Assembly (NCBI RefSeq): GCF_001983995.1
Contig: NZ_CP019450.1
Span: 1,674,001 to 1,738,000, forward strand
Length of the DNA: 64,000 bases
Reading direction: 5' to 3'
Source of the DNA: Halioglobus japonicus
GTDB taxonomy: Bacteria > Pseudomonadota > Gammaproteobacteria > Pseudomonadales > Halieaceae
How positions within the stretch are numbered: the first letter of the stretch is position 1; every line of letters starts with the position of its first letter. The notes under the pieces are model-generated. The model was given only the letters and a program-made list of their open reading frames with translations, was not told where the DNA came from and searched no databases. The position numbers were made by a program, and so were the translations under genes. Shown in pieces: positions 17,858 to 26,189 of the stretch.

Positions 17858-19008
17858 GAATTCGGTCCATGGATATGTGAGAGGTGGTTGCCGGCAACCC
17901 AGGTGTCGTACACCTTAAGCTCGGCGTCGAAGTGGACAATGTCGGCGCGGTAGCCACTGTGCAGGCTGCCCAGTTGATCGCCGAGATCCAGGAACTCGGC
18001 GGGGTAGCGCGAGGCCATGCGCAGGCACTCTTCTTCGGCAATGCCAACGCTGTCGCGGGAGTAGCGTACGGCGTCATTCAAGCCAATGGCGCTGCCGGCC
18101 AACGCGCCCTCGGCATTAACCAGTTTGCCCTCGTGTACCTCGATCTTTTCGCCATAGAGCGTGAAACTGGTTTCGTCGCTACCCACGGTAGACATAGAGT
18201 CGCTGACCAGCATGAGCTTGCCGCGGGGCAGGCAGCGCTGGGCGATGCGGATGCTGGCCGGATGTACGTGATGGCCGTCGGCAATAATTCCCACCCAGCT
18301 GTGTGCGCTGTCCAGCGCCGCGCCTACGGTGCCGGGGCTGCGCGATGTCAGCGGGCTCATGGCGTTATACAGGTGAGTGAAACCGCGCAGGCCTGCTTCC
18401 AGAGCGTCGTTGACCTGCTCGTAGACGGCATCGGTGTGGCCCGCACACACAAGAATGCCGGCGTCGCTAAGTACGCGAATCTGATCTGCGGTTGCGTGTT
18501 CCGGTGCCAGCGTCAGCATGGCCTTGATCGCGGTAAGTGAACTGAGCCAGGCGATATCCTCATCGTCCAGGGCTCTGATCATGTCCGGGTTATGGGTGCC
18601 GCGCTTGGCCATATCGAAGAAAGGGCCTTCGATATGGATTCCCAGGATTGAGGCACAGCCTGCGGCCCTGGCTTCGGCAACAGCTTGCGCCGCAGCGCGA
18701 TGAACCGCGGCGGTGTCGCTGATAATCGTGGGCATGATTGCCGTGGTGCCGGCGCTGCGGTGTCCAACGGCCATTTGGGTGACCGTGGTAGCGTTCGGTG
18801 CATTGTTGAACAGCACGCCGCCGCCGCCATTAACCTGTACATCGATAAACCCGGGTGCCAGCGTGCCCGGGCAGGAGATCACTGCTGCGTCCGCGGGAAT
18901 GTCCTCGGTCGCCACCACACCGACGATGTGATCGCCGTTAATTGCCAGCGCGCTGTGGTAGTGGAAGGCGTCGCCATCAAAGATGCGAGCGGCTTTTAAA
19001 TAGTGCAT
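17854..19008 (-). CDS. nagA: N-acetylglucosamine-6-phosphate deacetylase
   Basis: A 384-residue amidohydrolase that deacetylates GlcNAc-6-P. The barrel and metal-site blocks are present: [27 protein letters not shown] with the metal-binding Glu, CAGHTDA, and [11 protein letters not shown] late LVSDSM segment carries the catalytic Asp. It lies 5 bp downstream of nagR and overlaps nagB by 4 bp, forming a three-gene operon with the regulator first. The product glucosamine-6-P goes directly to NagB. Confidence 0.95.
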   Translation of the reverse strand: MHYLKAARIFDGDAFHYHSALAINGDHIVGVVATEDIPADAAVISCPGTLAPGFIDVQVNGGGGVLFNNAPNATTVTQMAVGHRSAGTTAIMPTIISDTAAVHRAAAQAVAEARAAGCASILGIHIEGPFFDMAKRGTHNPDMIRALDDEDIAWLSSLTAIKAMLTLAPEHATADQIRVLSDAGILVCAGHTDAVYEQVNDALEAGLRGFTHLYNAMSPLTSRSPGTVGAALDSAHSWVGIIADGHHVHPASIRIAQRCLPRGKLMLVSDSMSTVGSDETSFTLYGEKIEVHEGKLVNAEGALAGSAIGLNDAVRYSRDSVGIAEEECLRMASRYPAEFLDLGDQLGSLHSGYRADIVHFDAELKVYDTWVAGNHLSHIHGPNS

Positions 19009-19013
19009 GAGTG

Positions 19014-20042
19014 TTATCTTGGGCAGGTAGAATCGCGGACAATCAGCTGCGGTTGGAAACCCTGATCAGCGACCTGGTTGTCGGTGCCTTGCCGCGATGC
19101 GCGAACCAGGTCAATCAACAATCGTGTGGCGGTTTCGGCGATCTCGGGATTGGGCTGATGTGCGGTCGTCAGCTTCGGCCAGCTCTGGCGGGAGAATGGA
19201 CTGTCCTCAAAACCGATGATCGACAATTGCTGGGGCACCGGTACCTGCTGGATTCTCGCCGCGAATAATGCACCCGCGGCGATCTCATCGTTACACGCGA
19301 AAATGGCGGTTGGTGGCGGGTCGAGGGTGAGAAGTGAACGGGTGCGATCGGTACCGGAATCGAAGTTGTATTCGCCCGGCAGAACCAGGCCATCTTCGGG
19401 GCTGACATTGTTGGCTTCCAAGGCCGCTTTGTAGCCCTGCATACGGGTGACACTCGACAAGTGTTCTTCTTCGCCCCCCAGGAATGCGATGCGCCGGTGG
19501 CCCAGTCCAATCAGGTACTGCGTAATCTTGTACGCGGCCCGGTAGTCATCGATGAATACCTTGGGGCCGTACTGGTCGGGGTCACGGTCACCGGAGATGA
19601 TCCGCGTAAATTTAACGCCACGTTCTGCCAGAATGCTGACTACCTCATCGGATTCGGAGAAGGGAGGGGTGAGAATCAGGCCGGCAATATGGCTGTTGCT
19701 TGCCACTTTCAGCAGCTCGTCGACCAGCCCCTCGCCGGTGGCGTCGACGGGGTGAATCAAAAGTTCAAAGCCATTGCTCTGGCACTCTTTGAGAATGCCG
19801 TGCTGCATTTCAATCACGTAGTGACTGTTGGGGTTGTCGTATATAAAGGCGATAAAGCTGGCGCTACCACGCAGCTGTCGGGCTGACAGGTTGGGCTGAT
19901 AGTCGAGCTCTTCGATCGCTTTCCAGACCTTCTCCTGCATCGCTTCACCCACACTGGGTTCACGATTGATGACGCGGGAAACGGTCTTGAACGACACGCC
20001 AGCCAGTTTGGCTACGTCCTTAATGGTTGCTTTGGCTTTCAT
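19014..20042 (-). CDS. nagR: LacI-family repressor of GlcNAc utilisation
   Basis: A 342-residue LacI/GalR regulator. It has an N-terminal helix-turn-helix (ATIKDVAKLAGVSFKTVSRVINREPSVG) and hinge helix (NLSARQLRGSAS), then a periplasmic-binding-protein-like effector domain. LacI-type NagR proteins of Shewanella-like bacteria repress chitin/GlcNAc genes and respond to GlcNAc-6-P. Here the 12-bp palindrome GACAACGTTGTC occurs before nagR itself (20073), the kinase operon and the receptor, supporting autoregulation and control of the whole locus. The effector is inferred from context. Confidence 0.88.
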   Translation of the reverse strand: MKAKATIKDVAKLAGVSFKTVSRVINREPSVGEAMQEKVWKAIEELDYQPNLSARQLRGSASFIAFIYDNPNSHYVIEMQHGILKECQSNGFELLIHPVDATGEGLVDELLKVASNSHIAGLILTPPFSESDEVVSILAERGVKFTRIISGDRDPDQYGPKVFIDDYRAAYKITQYLIGLGHRRIAFLGGEEEHLSSVTRMQGYKAALEANNVSPEDGLVLPGEYNFDSGTDRTRSLLTLDPPPTAIFACNDEIAAGALFAARIQQVPVPQQLSIIGFEDSPFSRQSWPKLTTAHQPNPEIAETATRLLIDLVRASRQGTDNQVADQGFQPQLIVRDSTCPR

Positions 20043-20072
20043 GGGCTTAGTTTATCGCGTTGGCGCGCCTGA

Positions 20073-20084
20073 GACAACGTTGTC
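20073..20084. promoter_or_regulatory. NagR-type operator 3 (GACAACGTTGTC)
   Basis: Third perfect copy of the palindrome, 30 bp upstream of the nagR start codon. It indicates autoregulation of nagR-nagA-nagB. The flank on the minus strand (ATGACA into the palindrome) echoes the TTGACA -35 overlap at the other two sites, but I see no convincing -10. Confidence 0.8.
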
Positions 20085-20150
20085 ATTGCGCGCGTTATGG
20101 TGTTTCTGAGCTCAGGGTGGCCAACAGCGTGGAGGTTGTGTCGACAGCAG

Positions 20151-20184
20151 AAAAAGGCCGCCGCCCGCGCTAGCAGGCGGCGGC
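20151..20184 (-). terminator. Intrinsic terminator of the MFS gene, overlapping its stop codon
   Basis: On the minus strand GCCGCCGCC (20176-20184) pairs with GGCGGCGGC (20157-20165), followed by CTTTTT. The 5' arm encodes the final Ala residues of the MFS protein and the stop codon lies in the loop. Confidence 0.85.
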
Positions 20185-21408
20185 AGGCTCAGGCTGCAGA
20201 GCGTCCTCTGCTTTCTCCCGATGGATACGCATGACCAGCGGAATGAGTACCAGTCCCATGAGCGGCGCAAAGAGTACAGCCAGGCCAACCAGCGTGGCGG
20301 TCACACCATAGCTGTCCAGGACGACGCCGAGCACAGGACCGGTAACAATGAAGATACTTCTTACCCCCAGGCTGACCAGCGAGTTCACAGTGGCGCGAAA
20401 ATCGCCAGGAACGCGGCTGTTCAAGGCCTCATAAAAAACCGTCATCGACAGGCCGCGGGAGATCTGCACGGCGAAACCGCAGATGACTCCCCACCAGCCG
20501 ACACCTAACGCCATACCGACCAGCCCGAGCAAGGGTAGGGCGGCGATGAGTATCAGCAGTTTGCGATACCCCAGGTACTTTTCCAGGGCTTCCGCGTAAC
20601 GCGCCGCGAGGCTAACAGTCAGAGCGAAAGCTGCCCAGATGTAACCAAACCAGGCCAGCGGTACGCCCTGTACCTCCCAGTACTTCTGGTAAATCCAGAA
20701 TACATACACTGCCAGCAGGCCGAACACGGCGATAGCGAATGCTGTCCAGAACACCACAGGCTTGCCGAACAGTAAGAGTTCAACAATGTGCCTGGCATTC
20801 GCGCCGTGGCTATCGCCACGCGAGGCATCACCTGGCCGCGGCGCTTCGACGACCAGTAACCCGAGCAGGAAGGGCGCAAAGCCGGTAAACGCCTGTACGG
20901 TTACCACCCAGTCCATAGACCAGAGCAACAGCAGGCTTGCGGCAATACCCGCTGCGCCTGACGCAGCAGCTTCCACCGAAATCAGGCGACTGAGCGCCTT
21001 GCTTGCCCCGGGGCCGCGTTTACCAATCTTGCGCAGATAGACTTCGGTGTCATACAGCAGTGCGAGGTCGGCGCCGGAGATCAGGCTAAAGCCCACGCCG
21101 AGAATTGCTTCGTAAATCAGGAAGTCGACGAAGCTGTCAGCCCACAGTAGTGACAGAAAACCAATCGCATTCAAGCCAGAGCCGAGCAAGATGGCGTTGC
21201 GCCGCCCCCACAGGTCGGCGATATAACCTGACGGCACTTCACACAGGGCAATGGTCAATGCGAACAGGGCCTGCGTTTGCAGGACCTCGCTCATGCTCAG
21301 ACCATGCCCCTGTAGCAGTGGCACAAAGACGGGTACAACCACCAGGAAACCCTGGAAGAACCCCATCAGGTATATAGCTTTGATATTGTTTTCGAGTGAC
21401 CTTTTCAC
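20170..21408 (-). CDS. MFS transporter
   Basis: A 412-residue major facilitator with about 12 hydrophobic segments. The family A-motif-like loop after TM2 reads GYIADLWGRRNAILLGSGL, with an acidic-basic pattern preserved. A hydrophilic central loop near residues 190-205 divides the two halves. Substrate is not evident. It lies next to nagR but on a separate transcript ending in its own terminator, and no NagR palindrome precedes it, so I would not call it the GlcNAc importer without further support. A GGATAGGA precedes the ATG. A hairpin terminator lies about 60 bp upstream. Confidence 0.85.
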   Translation of the reverse strand: MKRSLENNIKAIYLMGFFQGFLVVVPVFVPLLQGHGLSMSEVLQTQALFALTIALCEVPSGYIADLWGRRNAILLGSGLNAIGFLSLLWADSFVDFLIYEAILGVGFSLISGADLALLYDTEVYLRKIGKRGPGASKALSRLISVEAAASGAAGIAASLLLLWSMDWVVTVQAFTGFAPFLLGLLVVEAPRPGDASRGDSHGANARHIVELLLFGKPVVFWTAFAIAVFGLLAVYVFWIYQKYWEVQGVPLAWFGYIWAAFALTVSLAARYAEALEKYLGYRKLLILIAALPLLGLVGMALGVGWWGVICGFAVQISRGLSMTVFYEALNSRVPGDFRATVNSLVSLGVRSIFIVTGPVLGVVLDSYGVTATLVGLAVLFAPLMGLVLIPLVMRIHREKAEDALQPEPAAAC

Positions 21409-21467
21409 GGTTCCTATCCCTACTGCGGGAGAACCCTGAAAGCGGAGGTGATTTTCTACTGGGAAAT

Positions 21468-21509
21468 AAAAAAGGCCTCCGGAATCTGGGTTCTCGGAGG
21501 CCTTTTTTT
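21468..21509. terminator. Bidirectional terminator-like hairpin between divergent genes
   Basis: An 8-bp perfect stem (GGCCTCCG 21474-21481 with CGGAGGCC 21495-21502) has A6 on one side and T7 on the other, so it would terminate on both strands. No gene ends here: it lies about 60 bp upstream of the MFS start and 265 bp upstream of the HxlR start. It is either a leader terminator of the MFS gene or the end of an unannotated small RNA. Confidence 0.75.
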
Positions 21510-21572
21510 AAATCTTGATTATTTCAAGCGCTTCCTCAAACCATCCTGTGCGTCCACAGACACACGGGCACG

Positions 21573-21588
21573 ACGGCATGCATGCCGT
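21573..21588. promoter_or_regulatory. 16-bp perfect palindrome upstream of the tandem-HxlR gene
   Basis: ACGGCATGCATGCCGT is self-complementary over all 16 bases and lies 185 bp upstream of the HxlR-type start codon in a 365-bp divergent gap. A binding site for the HxlR protein or another dimeric regulator is the simplest reading. A possible -10 (TATACT, 21673-21678) lies nearer the gene without a clear -35. Confidence 0.4.
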
Positions 21589-21773
21589 TTCGCTTATCCG
21601 AATATGTCTGAAATAGAATGGTCATCTTGTTCGCTCAAATAAAAATTTACCTGCACGCGGCAGGTACGGGGCTATACTGCGCTTCTAGTGAGTTGTGGTC
21701 AATGGATAGTTGACCTGCTGTGAAAAAGTTCACACAGTGGTAACAAAATAAATCGGGAAAAGGATTCACCTGA

Positions 21774-22709
21774 ATGAGTGAACTCATTACCAGAGCCAGC
21801 TCCATTAACCGGGCTCTGGATCAGATCGGGGATAAATGGTGTCTTCTCATCATCCAGGAAGTGTTGTGGGGCATTAATACGTTCAATGAGATGATGGAAG
21901 CCATGGGCGTCTCCCGGGGAGTTCTGTCCAATCGCCTGAAGTGGTTGCAGGATATTGATTGTCTGCGCCGGGAAACCGATGCTGCCGGTCGTCATCCCAC
22001 CTACCATCTCACCAGCAAGACAATAGATTTGTATGACTGCGCGCTCATGGCCATTCGTTGGGAGCGCAATTGGTTTGACAATCCCCAGCTCGACAACGTG
22101 CAGTTGCGCCATCGCAGCTGCGGACAAACCTTCCAGCCGCAGTTACGTTGCGGCCATTGTTCTGACCAGGTGATTCTGGGCGAAGTTCGCTTTCAGTCTG
22201 GCCCCGGTGCGACGCGCGATGTGCGCGAAAAGAAAGTGCGGCGCCGGTCTTCTATCGCAGCGTCGCAGATTCCCAGTCGCCGCGCGTTGTATCGTAATCT
22301 GATCAACCTGGTGGGCGATCGCTGGACGGCCAACGTCATTGCGCTCTCGTTTCATGGCATTACCCGCTTCGAGGAATTCCACACGGAATTGCCGGTGGCC
22401 ACCAACATTCTGGCTGACCGCCTCAAGCTTCTGGTAGAGGAAGGGGTATTCGTGCAGGTGGTGTACCAGGAGCGACCCCTGCGCCAGGAATATCAACTTA
22501 CCGACAAAGGGCGCGATATGTTCCCGTGGTTTTTGGCACTGCTGCAATGGGGCGACAAGTGGTGCGATCCACAGGGTAAGGGTGCTCCTGTGCTGGTGAC
22601 TCACACCGGTTGCAATGAACCGGTAGAGGCCGAGGTTTGCTGTAGTGAGTGCGGTAAGCATTTACTTGCCCACGATGTTGAGTTCACGCTGAATGGCGAG
22701 GTGATGTGA
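21774..22709 (+). CDS. Tandem HxlR-type transcriptional regulator with Cys-rich tails
   Basis: A 311-residue protein made of two HxlR winged-helix units in one chain. Unit 1 (about 8-105) carries INRALDQIGDKWCLLIIQEVL and GVSRGVLSNRLKWLQ. Unit 2 (about 175-280) carries LYRNLINLVGDRWTANVIALS and NILADRLKLLVEEG. HxlR proteins are normally about 110-150 residues and act as dimers, so this is a covalent pseudo-dimer. Each unit is followed by a short zinc-ribbon-like segment: SCGQTFQPQLRCGHC after the first and TGCNEPVEAEVCCSECG after the second. The downstream secreted Cys protein and dehydratase-like gene follow closely and may be targets. No effector is evident. Confidence 0.85.
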   Translation: MSELITRASSINRALDQIGDKWCLLIIQEVLWGINTFNEMMEAMGVSRGVLSNRLKWLQDIDCLRRETDAAGRHPTYHLTSKTIDLYDCALMAIRWERNWFDNPQLDNVQLRHRSCGQTFQPQLRCGHCSDQVILGEVRFQSGPGATRDVREKKVRRRSSIAASQIPSRRALYRNLINLVGDRWTANVIALSFHGITRFEEFHTELPVATNILADRLKLLVEEGVFVQVVYQERPLRQEYQLTDKGRDMFPWFLALLQWGDKWCDPQGKGAPVLVTHTGCNEPVEAEVCCSECGKHLLAHDVEFTLNGEVM

Positions 22710-22738
22710 GCTTGGCCCTATGTAATGGAGGCAGTTTA

Positions 22739-23113
22739 ATGGAGAGAACGTTATTTGCAGCACTGGTGTGGTCGGCGTTGAGCACCCAACTGGTCCAGGC
22801 GGAGGCGCTCTCGGACGCGGCTAATGCCATGTGCGAGAAGGTGAAGCAATGCACGATCGCCCACATGGGGGAAGCCGATATGACGCCGGAAATGCGCCAA
22901 ATGATCGAGCCTATGGTCAATAGTATGTGCGACGCCATGCGCGCAGGTATCAAAGAAGTGCCGACCAATCACGAGCTTTACCAACCGGCGGTGGCTTGTA
23001 TGCGCAGCATGGCCGAGCTCAGCTGCAGCGACTTCCAGGATGAGCAGAAGGTTCACACAGACGCGTGCGAGGCCTATCGTCAGCAAGCTGATCAGGTTAT
23101 GGCTGAGTCCTAG
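22739..23113 (+). CDS. Small secreted Cys-rich protein, unknown function
   Basis: I do not recognise this 124-residue protein. The ATG at 22739 follows GGAGG at 22727-22731 and opens a signal peptide (MERTLFAALVWSALSTQLVQA). The mature part is helical and acidic with six Cys (MCEKVKQC, SMCDA, VACMR, LSCSD, DACEA), a number consistent with three disulphides in the periplasm. A Met-rich stretch (DMTPEMRQMIEPMVNSMC) could be metal-binding, but that is speculation. It lies between the tandem-HxlR regulator and the threonine-dehydratase-like enzyme, 2 bp before the latter. Confidence 0.7.
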   Translation: MERTLFAALVWSALSTQLVQAEALSDAANAMCEKVKQCTIAHMGEADMTPEMRQMIEPMVNSMCDAMRAGIKEVPTNHELYQPAVACMRSMAELSCSDFQDEQKVHTDACEAYRQQADQVMAES

Positions 23114-23115
23114 CG

Positions 23116-24075
23116 GTGAGCGGATTTTCGCTGGCTGAGCTGGATGCAGCGGCGGCGCTTGTTTACCCGCATATGCAGGCCAGTCCCCTATTGCGCTGGC
23201 CTTTGCTGGAGCAGCGCCTGGGTTTTGAAGCCTGGGTGAAGCACGAGAATCACAACCCCACCGGTGCCTTCAAGGTGCGTGGAGGCCTGGTGTATCTCCA
23301 GCGGCTCAAGCAGCGTTTACCGGACTGCCCCGGGGTGGTCACGGCCACCCGAGGCAATCACGGCCAGAGCATTGCGCTCGCGGCGCGAATGGTGGGTATG
23401 CGGGCAGTGATTGTGGTTCCAGAGGGCAACAGCGAATCCAAGAATCGCGCCATGCAGGCACTTGGCTGCGAACTGGTGGTGCATGGGCGCGACTTTGATG
23501 TATCGGTGGAGCATTCACAGCATCTTGAGCGGGCTGAGGGTTTGCATCGAATACCTTCGTTTCATGAGGATCTTGTCTGCGGTGTGGCGAGTTACGCGCT
23601 GGAGATGTTTCGTGCCGGACCCGTGCTCGACCGGGTATATGTGCCCATTGGTCTGGGTTCGGGCGTGTGTGGTGTATTGAGCGCGCGTGATGCGCTGGGA
23701 CTGGATACAGAAGTTGTCGGGGTGGTGTCGTCAGAGGCCACATGTTATCAGCAGTCGCTGGCTGAGGGTGAGTGTGTGGCGACAGCCACTGCCGATACGC
23801 TGGCCGATGGCATGGCGGTGCGAGTGCCCAACCCGGACGCTCTGGCCATGATGCGCTCTGGTATCTCGCGCATTGTCGATGTCAACGATGACCAGGTGCT
23901 TGCTGCGATGGCACATTATTTTGAGGACACCCACAATACTGCTGAGGGGGCGGGTGCTGCGGCGCTGGCTGCAGCCATCAGCGAGCAGGCCGATAACCGC
24001 GGACGCCGGGTCGGCCTGGTGCTTACGGGCGGCAATGTCGACGCCTCATTGTTTGCCCGGGCCTTGTCTGCCTGA
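23116..24075 (+). CDS. Threonine/serine dehydratase-like PLP enzyme
   Basis: A 319-residue fold-type II PLP enzyme of the tryptophan synthase beta superfamily. The PLP lysine lies in HNPTGAFKVRGG (Lys about 51), the Asn-containing loop is TRGNHGQSIA, and the phosphate-binding glycine loop is GLGSGVCG. A C-terminal TGGNVD segment contacts the cofactor ring. This pattern fits catabolic serine/threonine dehydratases, giving 2-oxobutanoate or pyruvate plus ammonia. At 319 residues it has no ACT regulatory domain, so it is not biosynthetic IlvA. A hydroxyaspartate dehydratase or racemase activity is possible. The GTG start is 2 bp after the previous stop. Confidence 0.85.
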   Translation: MSGFSLAELDAAAALVYPHMQASPLLRWPLLEQRLGFEAWVKHENHNPTGAFKVRGGLVYLQRLKQRLPDCPGVVTATRGNHGQSIALAARMVGMRAVIVVPEGNSESKNRAMQALGCELVVHGRDFDVSVEHSQHLERAEGLHRIPSFHEDLVCGVASYALEMFRAGPVLDRVYVPIGLGSGVCGVLSARDALGLDTEVVGVVSSEATCYQQSLAEGECVATATADTLADGMAVRVPNPDALAMMRSGISRIVDVNDDQVLAAMAHYFEDTHNTAEGAGAAALAAAISEQADNRGRRVGLVLTGGNVDASLFARALSA

Positions 24076-24117
24076 TTAGAGCTGATGGCGATTAATGCCT
24101 CCATCATGGAGGTGAAA

Positions 24118-24641
24118 GTGAAAACGCGATTGATTGTTCTGGCGGGACTCTTCTTGTTGCTACTTGCCGGCGGTATCCGCGCGGAAGTGGTGGCGGTTGG
24201 CGACTATGGCTTTCATATTCGTGTGCAGACCGAGTTGCCGGTGGATAAGTCCGCAGCCTGGGAGCAATTTGTGCACCCAGCCCGTTGGTGGAGCGAAAGC
24301 CATTCCTGGTTTGGCTCGCGCGAGAACTTTATGCTAGACCCTGTGGCAGGGAGCTGTTTCTGTGAATCCCTCGGTGACAAATCTGTGCTGCATTTGACCG
24401 TGTCCACTGTGGTGCCCGGCGAAAAGCTGATTATGCTTGGTGGCTGGGCCCCTTGCAGGCGCTGGGTTTGAGCGCCCCGGCTGTATTCACCTTCGAGGAT
24501 ATGAGTGACGGGCGCACACGCATCGTTCACGACTACCGTGTGAGCGGCTTTACCGAGCTCAATCTCGAGGAGCTCGCGCCTGTTGTGGCGGGTGTGCAGC
24601 AAGAGCAATTGGATTCTCTGGCGGCCAGTCTGGCACGCTAA
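24118..24641 (+). pseudogene. Exported SRPBCC/START-like protein, frameshifted
   Basis: GTG 24118 (GGAGG five bases upstream) opens a signal peptide, MKTRLIVLAGLFLLLLAGG. A START/Bet v1-like domain of the SRPBCC superfamily follows, with WEQFVHPARWWSESHSWFG. The frame breaks around 24440-24452 and resumes as PLQALGLSAPAVFTFED to the stop at 24641. Adding one C to the C4 run at 24449-24452 restores 174 continuous residues with the family-typical GPLQ-like junction. These domains bind hydrophobic ligands; the role here is unknown. It may be a real pseudogene or a homopolymer base-call error, like the other frameshifts in this window. Confidence 0.75.
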
Positions 24642-24679
24642 TCCCGCCTCTACCCTGATTCATCGACCCTGTGTACGGT

Positions 24680-24730
24680 TTGACATTGCCTATACTTTCA
24701 TGGGTTAATCTTACATGCGTAATATGTAAG
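24680..24730 (+). promoter_or_regulatory. Putative promoter and inverted repeat upstream of nfeD
   Basis: TTGACA (24680-24685) and GTTAAT (24704-24709) are 18 bp apart. Immediately downstream CTTACAT-N7-ATGTAAG (24710-24730) forms an inverted repeat overlapping the expected transcription start, placed like a repressor operator. The nfeD Shine-Dalgarno follows. Confidence 0.45.
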
Positions 24731-24742
24731 GACGGAGTGAGT

Positions 24743-25186
24743 ATGGAAGCTACGGGTCTGGAATTTTGGCATCTCTGGCTAATCGCTGGTGCAGTGCTGC
24801 TTACTGCTGAAATCTTTATGCCCGGGTTTGTGCTTGCCGGGCTTGGGTTTGCCGCCGTGGTGGCCAGCGCCACCCAGTACCTGACCGGGAGCACCGGATG
24901 GGCGCTCGCGGCTTTCTCTGTCGGCGCGCTGGTGTTTTTCTTCGGTATCCGTCCGTTTGCACTGCGCACCTTTATGGATGACAAGCCGTCACCCTTTGGT
25001 GTGAATGCCATGCTGGGCAAGCGCGTCGTTATAAGTGACAGCCCTGATGTGGGTGGCAATCTGCAAACCCTGTTTCGTGACACCCACTGGAATGTCGAGT
25101 CTGAAGACGACTTGATGGAAGGCGATGAGGCTGAAATTGTCGCCGTGAAGTCCACCGTGCTGGTGGTCAAGCGTATTAACCGTTAA
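24743..25186 (+). CDS. NfeD-family membrane protein
   Basis: A 147-residue NfeD-like protein. It has an aromatic N-terminus (LEFWHLWLIAGAVLLTAEIF), two or three membrane segments up to about residue 75, and a C-terminal OB-fold-like domain (MLGKRVVISDSPDVGGN to EIVAVKSTVLVVKRI). NfeD proteins pair with SPFH proteins, and an SPFH gene follows after 13 bp, as expected of the conserved pair. The pair organises membrane microdomains or protein quality control. I place the start at ATG 24743, which has GGACGGAG upstream; an open frame extends to 24671 but lacks support. Confidence 0.88.
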   Translation: MEATGLEFWHLWLIAGAVLLTAEIFMPGFVLAGLGFAAVVASATQYLTGSTGWALAAFSVGALVFFFGIRPFALRTFMDDKPSPFGVNAMLGKRVVISDSPDVGGNLQTLFRDTHWNVESEDDLMEGDEAEIVAVKSTVLVVKRINR

Positions 25187-25199
25187 TGGAGGAACAGTT

Positions 25200-26189
25200 A
25201 TGACGGAAGCTGTAATGATAGTGATCGCCGCGATAGGCATCTTTGTAATCACCCTGCTGGTGAAAGGTATTCGTATTGTTCCGGAACAATCAGCGGTTAT
25301 GATTGAGCGACTCGGTAAGTTCCGCGCCCAGTTGGATCCCGGGCTGAATATTATTATTCCCGTGGTCGACAAGCCGCGCTCAGTGCCCTGGCGCAGTACC
25401 GTGAAAGACGGTGGCCAGAAGTTCTATGTAGTCTCCAATATCAGCAATCTCGATCTGCGCGAGCAGGTGTATGACTTCCCCAGTCAGTCGGTGATTACCC
25501 GGGACAACGTGGGTATCCAGGTGGACGCTGTGGTGTACTTCCAGATCACTAACCCGCAAAAGGCGGTGTACGAGATCTCCAACCTGCCGATGGCCCTGGA
25601 GACCTTAACCCAGACCACCTTGCGTAATGTGATTGGTGAAATGGATCTCGATGACACCCTGACCTCGCGTGAAACCATTAACGCCAGCCTGGTTGAGACC
25701 ATTGACAGTGCGGCGCAGGCCTGGGGCGTGAAGGTGAATCGTGTCGAAGTACAGGACATTATGCCGCCGCAGGATGTACAGGCAGCAATGGAGCAGCAGA
25801 TGAAGGCCGAGCGGGAGCGTCGCGCCCGGGTAACCGAGGCGGAGGGCTTTAAGCGCGCTGAGGTGCTGCGTGCTGAAGGCGATCGCGACGCCCGAATAGC
25901 GCTGGCTGACGGTGAGCGGGAAGCCTCCATTCGCGAGGCCGAGGGTAATGCCCAGGCGATTGAGCGCCTGGCGGAAGCCGAGAAAGCCAAGCTGCAGCGG
26001 GTTCAGGAAGCCCTGGCGACAGATACCGGCGATTACCTGATTGGCATGCGCTATATGGAAACTCTGGACCAGATGGCCGGCAATCAGAACGTGGTGTGGA
26101 TGCCACATTCCGCGACCGACCTGGGTTCCTTTATTGGCGGTTATAAGTCGCTCCTGGGTGCAGCTGGCAAAGCACCTGAGGCCACATGA
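25200..26189 (+). CDS. SPFH/band-7 (stomatin/QmcA-like) membrane protein
   Basis: A 329-residue prohibitin-homology protein. It has one N-terminal membrane segment (about 5-25), then the band-7 domain from GIRIVPEQSAVMIERLGKF to about residue 190 with the conserved QVDAVVYFQITNP block. A long charged coiled coil (about 195-280; repeated RAEGDRDARIALADGE-like heptads) drives oligomerisation. The C-terminus ends in a short conserved hydrophobic patch. Gene order NfeD-SPFH is typical of QmcA-type loci. GGAGG is six bases before the ATG. The stop overlaps the HigA-like start by 4 bp. Confidence 0.92.
   Translation: MTEAVMIVIAAIGIFVITLLVKGIRIVPEQSAVMIERLGKFRAQLDPGLNIIIPVVDKPRSVPWRSTVKDGGQKFYVVSNISNLDLREQVYDFPSQSVITRDNVGIQVDAVVYFQITNPQKAVYEISNLPMALETLTQTTLRNVIGEMDLDDTLTSRETINASLVETIDSAAQAWGVKVNRVEVQDIMPPQDVQAAMEQQMKAERERRARVTEAEGFKRAEVLRAEGDRDARIALADGEREASIREAEGNAQAIERLAEAEKAKLQRVQEALATDTGDYLIGMRYMETLDQMAGNQNVVWMPHSATDLGSFIGGYKSLLGAAGKAPEAT

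Noticed and set aside
20170..21408. The MFS gene as the GlcNAc importer of the locus
   Set aside because: It has no NagR palindrome, sits on its own transcript with its own terminator, and the symporter within the operon is a better candidate.
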